Source of the DNA: CF-39 sp035651155
Lineage (GTDB): Bacteria > Chloroflexota > Limnocylindria > P2-11E
DNA length: 64,000 bases
Assembly: GCA_035651155.1 (NCBI GenBank)
Contig: DASRGG010000011.1
Location: 62,001 to 126,000, forward strand
Reading direction: 5' to 3'
Positions 60,877-64,000 of the stretch are shown here, in pieces. Both the position numbers and the translations under genes were made by a program. The notes below the pieces were generated by a model. It saw only the letters and a list, made by a program, of their open reading frames with translations. It had not been told where the DNA came from and made no database searches. Every line of letters begins with the position of its first letter. Positions within the stretch are counted from its first letter, which is position 1.

Positions 60877-61197
60877 GTGACGTTGGTCCTTTCGAACGAC
60901 GAGTCGCAGCCCTCCTCACCATGCCCGAATGCATCGACGTGCTCGGAGGCGCGTTCCGGGATCTCGCCGATGGCGGCGGCACGGACAGGCGTCGCTCGGA
61001 CAGCTTCGTCCCGGCCACGCAGCCGGGTGCGTTGTAATCCGCTGGCCCGCCAGGGGCGGGACAGCGCGCCGCGAGAAGGTCCAGCCGCACCCGGCACACG
61101 CTGGGTCGGGTTCGTGCCGCTCTTCAACGTCGAGACCGGTGAGCCGCTCGCGATCTTCCCCGACGGCGTACCGCACACGCAGACGGTGCATCCGTGA
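60877..61197 (+). pseudogene. Decayed ornithine cyclodeaminase/mu-crystallin gene
   Basis: Pieces of the intact gene downstream recur in order but in different frames. GTG at 60877 gives VTLVLSNDE, like VTLLLSNED. Then MPECIDVLEGAFRDLADG in a shifted frame resembles DLDACIDALEHAFRDLASG. A last part, TRWVGFVPLFNVETGEPLAI, resembles RYVGLVILFDIATLVPLAI, and the rest is lost at a stop at 61197. Frameshifts and internal deletions make it non-functional. It is a tandem relic of the same family. Confidence 0.8.
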
Positions 61198-61221
61198 AGG
61201 CCGAGCGAGGAGATTGATCCG

Positions 61222-62292
61222 GTGACGCTGCTGCTCTCGAACGAGGACGTGCTCGGCGTCATGGACCTGGATGCCTGCATCGACGCGCTGGAGCACGCGT
61301 TCCGTGACCTCGCGAGCGGCGAGGCCGTGAACCGGCCTCGCTCGCACACCTACACCGCGCTCGGCGACGGCCATCACTACCTGTTCAAGTCGATGGACGG
61401 ATCGGTGCCGCGTCTCGGCGTGCATGCGATACGCATGAGCAGCGACCACACGCACGAATTCGCGAAGGGCGGCGTGCGCAGGCGCGAGAAGCAGGCACTC
61501 GCGCCCGGCGGCCGCTACGTCGGCCTGGTGATCCTCTTTGACATCGCCACGCTCGTGCCGCTCGCGATCCTCCAGGACGGCGAGCTGCAGCGCGCCCGCG
61601 TCGGATGCACGAGCGCGGTCGCCGCGAAACACCTCGCACGAGCGGACGCGCGGCGCGTGGGGATCGTCGGTACCGGCTGGCAGGCGACGACGCAGCTACT
61701 TGCGCTCGCACGGGTGCGCACGCTCGAGCAGGTGATCGCGTACTCCACCGATCCGGCGCGCGTGCGCCGCTTCTGCGAGGACGTCGCTCCGCGTATCGGT
61801 GTGCCGGTGACGCCCGCGGCCACCGCGCGGGAGGCCGTGGCAGGCGCGGACATCATCGTGCTCGCGACGAACTCGCACGATCCCGTCATCGACGGCGCGT
61901 GGCTGGAGCGCGGCCAGCACATCGGCTCGGTGCAGAGCCACGAGCTGGACGACGTCACCCTTCACCGTGCCGACGTGATCGTCGTGCGCAGCGAGGACCC
62001 CGCGACGTTCCACTTCGCGCCAGGACGAGGTCCCATCGAGGCGACCGAGGTGCGCGACCTTCGCGAGGAACTGCGTTCCAGGGTGATCACCCTCGGCGAG
62101 GTGCTCCTCGGACGCGGTGGCCGACGCTCCCCTGCCGACATCACGCTCTTCACCGGTGGCGGCCTCGGCGCGTCCTCGGGCCTCGGCATCCAGTTCGCGG
62201 CCACCGCGCACGCGGTCTTCCAGGCGGCACGTGCCGCCGGCATCGGCCGCGAGCTGCCGACCGACTGGTTCACGGAGACCGCCAAGCCCTGA
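61222..62292 (+). CDS. Ornithine cyclodeaminase / mu-crystallin family protein
   Basis: A 356-residue NAD(P)-binding protein of the OCD/mu-crystallin family (ornithine cyclodeaminase, alanine dehydrogenase, ketimine reductase). The Rossmann motif is RVGIVGTGWQATTQLLALAR, with GGRYVGLVILFDIATLVPLA and LQDGELQRARVGCTSAVAAK as the catalytic-side block. ADIIVLATNSHDPVIDG follows. The exact reaction is not assigned. The GTG at 61222 is preceded by GAGGAG. It lies beside a decayed copy and 59 bp before an ABC importer operon with a shared operator. Confidence 0.91.
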   Translation: MTLLLSNEDVLGVMDLDACIDALEHAFRDLASGEAVNRPRSHTYTALGDGHHYLFKSMDGSVPRLGVHAIRMSSDHTHEFAKGGVRRREKQALAPGGRYVGLVILFDIATLVPLAILQDGELQRARVGCTSAVAAKHLARADARRVGIVGTGWQATTQLLALARVRTLEQVIAYSTDPARVRRFCEDVAPRIGVPVTPAATAREAVAGADIIVLATNSHDPVIDGAWLERGQHIGSVQSHELDDVTLHRADVIVVRSEDPATFHFAPGRGPIEATEVRDLREELRSRVITLGEVLLGRGGRRSPADITLFTGGGLGASSGLGIQFAATAHAVFQAARAAGIGRELPTDWFTETAKP

Positions 62293-62327
62293 GCCGGTGG
62301 GCGCGTGATGCTTGCGCCGGATCGGAT

Positions 62328-62342
62328 TGGTACTACCATTCG
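62328..62342. promoter_or_regulatory. Shared operator of the NitT/TauT-type importer
   Basis: TGGTACTACCATTCG is the best copy of the motif at 56801-56815 (13 of 15 bases). It overlaps a possible -10 (TACCAT) with a TTGCGC 16 bp upstream. The ATG of the ATPase lies only about 9 bp beyond the motif, so the mRNA may be nearly leaderless. Confidence 0.6.
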
Positions 62343-62351
62343 CGCCCACAG

Positions 62352-63170
62352 ATGGGGGGTCCGGGTGCCAAGCTCGTCGCGACCAACGTCGTCGTCGAGT
62401 ACTGGCTTGCCCGCTCCGAGATGCTGTTCACGGCTGTCGAGGGCGTCGACCTCGAGATCGCCGACGGCGAGTTCGTCGCGATCGTCGGACCGTCGGGCTG
62501 CGGCAAGACGACCTTCCTCAACGCCGTCGACGGCCTCATCCCGATCGCGGACGGCTCGCTGACCCTGGACGGCCGCGAGATCAGCAGCCCCGGCCGCGAC
62601 CGCGCGATGGTCTTCCAGCAGCCCGGGCTGCTCCCATGGCGCACCGTCCTCGGCAACGTCATGTTCGGCGTCGAAGCGCAGGGGACCATGACCAAGAGCG
62701 AGGCGCTCGAGCGGGCCAAGCAGCAGATCGAGCTCGTGGGGCTCAGGGGGTTCGAGGACGCCTACCCGCTCGAGCTGTCGGGCGGCATGCAGCAGCGCGT
62801 CAACCTCGCCCGCGCGCTCCTGACGGACCCCGAGATGCTGCTCCTGGACGAGCCGTTCGCCGCCCTGGACGCGCAGACACGCGAGCTCATGCAGCTGGAG
62901 CTGCTCAAGATCTGGAACAAGAGCCGCAAGACGGCGCTCTTCATCACGCACGACATCAAGGAGGCGATCTATCTCGCGGACCGCGTGATCGTCTTCACCA
63001 AGCGGCCAGGTCGTGTGAAGTGCGAGATCCGGGTCGACATCCCGCGGCCGCGGAGCCTGCGCGTGAAGCGCGATCCGAAGTTCGTCGCCTACGAGGACCA
63101 GATCTGGGAGAGCATCGAGGAGGAGCTCACCGTCAAGCCCGAGCGGCTCCTGGCGGGGATGCCGGGATGA
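62352..63170 (+). CDS. ABC transporter ATPase, NitT/TauT type
   Basis: A 272-residue ATPase of the SsuB/TauB/NrtD type. Walker A VGPSGCGKTTFLNAVDGL, Q-loop FQQPGLLPWRTVLGNV, signature LSGGMQQRVNLARAL, Walker B LLLDEPFAALDAQTREL and H-loop FITHDIKEAIYLADRV. It is the first gene of a second importer operon; its stop overlaps the ATG of the permease (ATGA). Substrates of this family include nitrate, sulfonates, aromatics, thiamin precursors and similar; no assignment is made. Confidence 0.93.
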   Translation: MGGPGAKLVATNVVVEYWLARSEMLFTAVEGVDLEIADGEFVAIVGPSGCGKTTFLNAVDGLIPIADGSLTLDGREISSPGRDRAMVFQQPGLLPWRTVLGNVMFGVEAQGTMTKSEALERAKQQIELVGLRGFEDAYPLELSGGMQQRVNLARALLTDPEMLLLDEPFAALDAQTRELMQLELLKIWNKSRKTALFITHDIKEAIYLADRVIVFTKRPGRVKCEIRVDIPRPRSLRVKRDPKFVAYEDQIWESIEEELTVKPERLLAGMPG

Positions 63171-64000
63171 GCATCAAGGAAGTGGACACGGTCCCCCTGC
63201 CTGTGACCCGCGGGGAAGCGGCGCGGCCGCGCACGAGGCGTTCGGTCGTGAAGCCGCGGCGCTGGAAGCGGTACGAGGCCACGCTGATCGGGACCGTCAG
63301 CGTCCTCGGCGTACTCCTCACCTGGCAGGCCACCGATAGCGCGAAGATGCTCCCCTTGTTCCTGCCCGGTCCGATCGCGATCGGTCGGGCACTCGTGACG
63401 CTCTTCACCGATCCGCGCAGCGAGATCTGGCTGGATCTCTCGACGAGCGGACAGGAGCTCGCGGTCGGCTACGGCGGCGCGGTCGTCGTCGGCCTGGTCG
63501 TCGGGATCCTCATGGGCTGGTACACGCGCTTCCAATACGCCCTCGATCCCTTCGTGAACTTCTTCTACAGCACACCCCGCATCGTGCTCATCCCCGTCTT
63601 CATCATCTGGCTCGGCATCGATTGGCAGTCGAAGGTCGCGGTGATCTTCCTCGGTGCCGTGTTCCCGATCATCATCAACACGATGGCCGGCGTGCGGAAC
63701 ACCGACGTCGCGCTCATCCGCGTCGCGAGATCGTTCGGCGCGTCCGAGGCGCTCATCTTTCGCCGCGTCGTGCTTCCGGGTGCGGTCCCCTTCATCCTCA
63801 CGGGATTTCGCCTCGGTGTGGGCCATGCCCTGACAGGCGTGATCGTCGCCGAGTACATCGCCGCGGTGAACGGCGTGGGCAAGCTCATCGCCGACGCAGG
63901 CGTCACGTTCCAGATGGCCAAGATGTTCGCGGGCGTCGTCTTCATCGCGGGCACGGGCGTGCTCCTCACATGGCTGCTGCAACGGATCGAGAACCGGTTC
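63167..64000 (+). CDS. ABC permease, NitT/TauT type (cut by window end)
   Basis: The first 278 residues of an SsuC/TauC-type permease. A basic N-terminus (RGEAARPRTRRSVVKPRRWK) is followed by the first helix (TLIGTVSVLGVLLTWQA). The segment LFLPGPIAIGRALVTLF is typical, and the EAA-like loop reads ALIRVARSFGASEALIFRRV. The window ends in the last helix. The substrate-binding protein presumably lies beyond the window. ATG at 63167 overlaps the ATPase stop. Confidence 0.93.
   Translation, partial: MSIKEVDTVPLPVTRGEAARPRTRRSVVKPRRWKRYEATLIGTVSVLGVLLTWQATDSAKMLPLFLPGPIAIGRALVTLFTDPRSEIWLDLSTSGQELAVGYGGAVVVGLVVGILMGWYTRFQYALDPFVNFFYSTPRIVLIPVFIIWLGIDWQSKVAVIFLGAVFPIIINTMAGVRNTDVALIRVARSFGASEALIFRRVVLPGAVPFILTGFRLGVGHALTGVIVAEYIAAVNGVGKLIADAGVTFQMAKMFAGVVFIAGTGVLLTWLLQRIENRF

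Noticed and set aside
1..64000. CRISPR array
   Set aside because: No set of regularly spaced direct repeats was seen; the only direct repeats are the 18-bp pair and the 23-bp tandem pair.

Overview
The window is a high-GC bacterial chromosome segment with dense gene packing and many ATGA/GTGA stop-start overlaps. The NAD-dependent DNA ligase, the Gram-positive-type LexA box (GAAC-N4-GTTC), the CIRCE operator at groES, the separate gatC-gatA-gatB genes, the TadE/CpaB pilus genes and the DnaE without a separate proofreading domain suggest a Chloroflexota-like or actinobacterial-like organism. I favour Chloroflexota, but this is inference without any database search.

Layout. 1-16.7 kb: DNA repair, replication and regulation: uvrB (cut by the window edge) under a LexA box; divergent tadE-like and cpaB; a minus-strand sigma/anti-sigma, polA, mutM, ABC-F, coaE run; a response regulator with an inositol-phosphatase-family gene; tRNA-Leu(CAA); a GAF-PAS histidine kinase and dnaE. 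16.7-23 kb: a membrane-fused endonuclease/phosphatase-family protein, a multi-GAF protein, an SDR and malate synthase A. 23-28.2 kb: a coupled gatC-gatA-aminotransferase-orf-gatB operon. 28.3-36.7 kb: dgkA-like kinase, GH27 alpha-galactosidase, AAA+ ATPase, ligA, two uncharacterised genes and a PcrA/UvrD helicase, preceded by a noncoding zone with same-orientation DnaA-box-like sequences.

37.2-39.2 kb is an accessory island: a HicBA-type toxin-antitoxin pair, a divergent small DNA-binding protein with an apparently leaderless promoter, and a 3'-truncated IS1595-type transposase, flanked by 18-bp direct repeats. Next to it two small genes each carry a one-base frameshift. They lead into a ferric-reductase-like membrane protein and a SigK/RskA-like sigma/anti-sigma pair. 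42-50.3 kb: a membrane phosphodiesterase of the alkaline phosphatase superfamily, an MBL hydrolase, L-2-hydroxyglutarate oxidase, groES-groEL with CIRCE, and a GAF-GGDEF diguanylate cyclase.

50.4-64 kb is a catabolic and uptake region: an enolase-superfamily enzyme, type 2 IPP isomerase, two coupled class III CoA-transferases, a UbiD-family decarboxylase, an iron/polyamine-type ABC importer, an ornithine cyclodeaminase-like enzyme with a decayed copy beside it, and a NitT/TauT-type ABC importer. Three promoters here share a CGAAWGGT half-site, two of them inside a near-identical TGGTANNACCATTCG palindrome, which suggests one regulon. Several genes (tadE, dnaE, the enolase-like gene, fni) have no ATG/GTG/TTG where homology places the start. 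CTG initiation is plausible for two of them; indels or other explanations are possible for the others.
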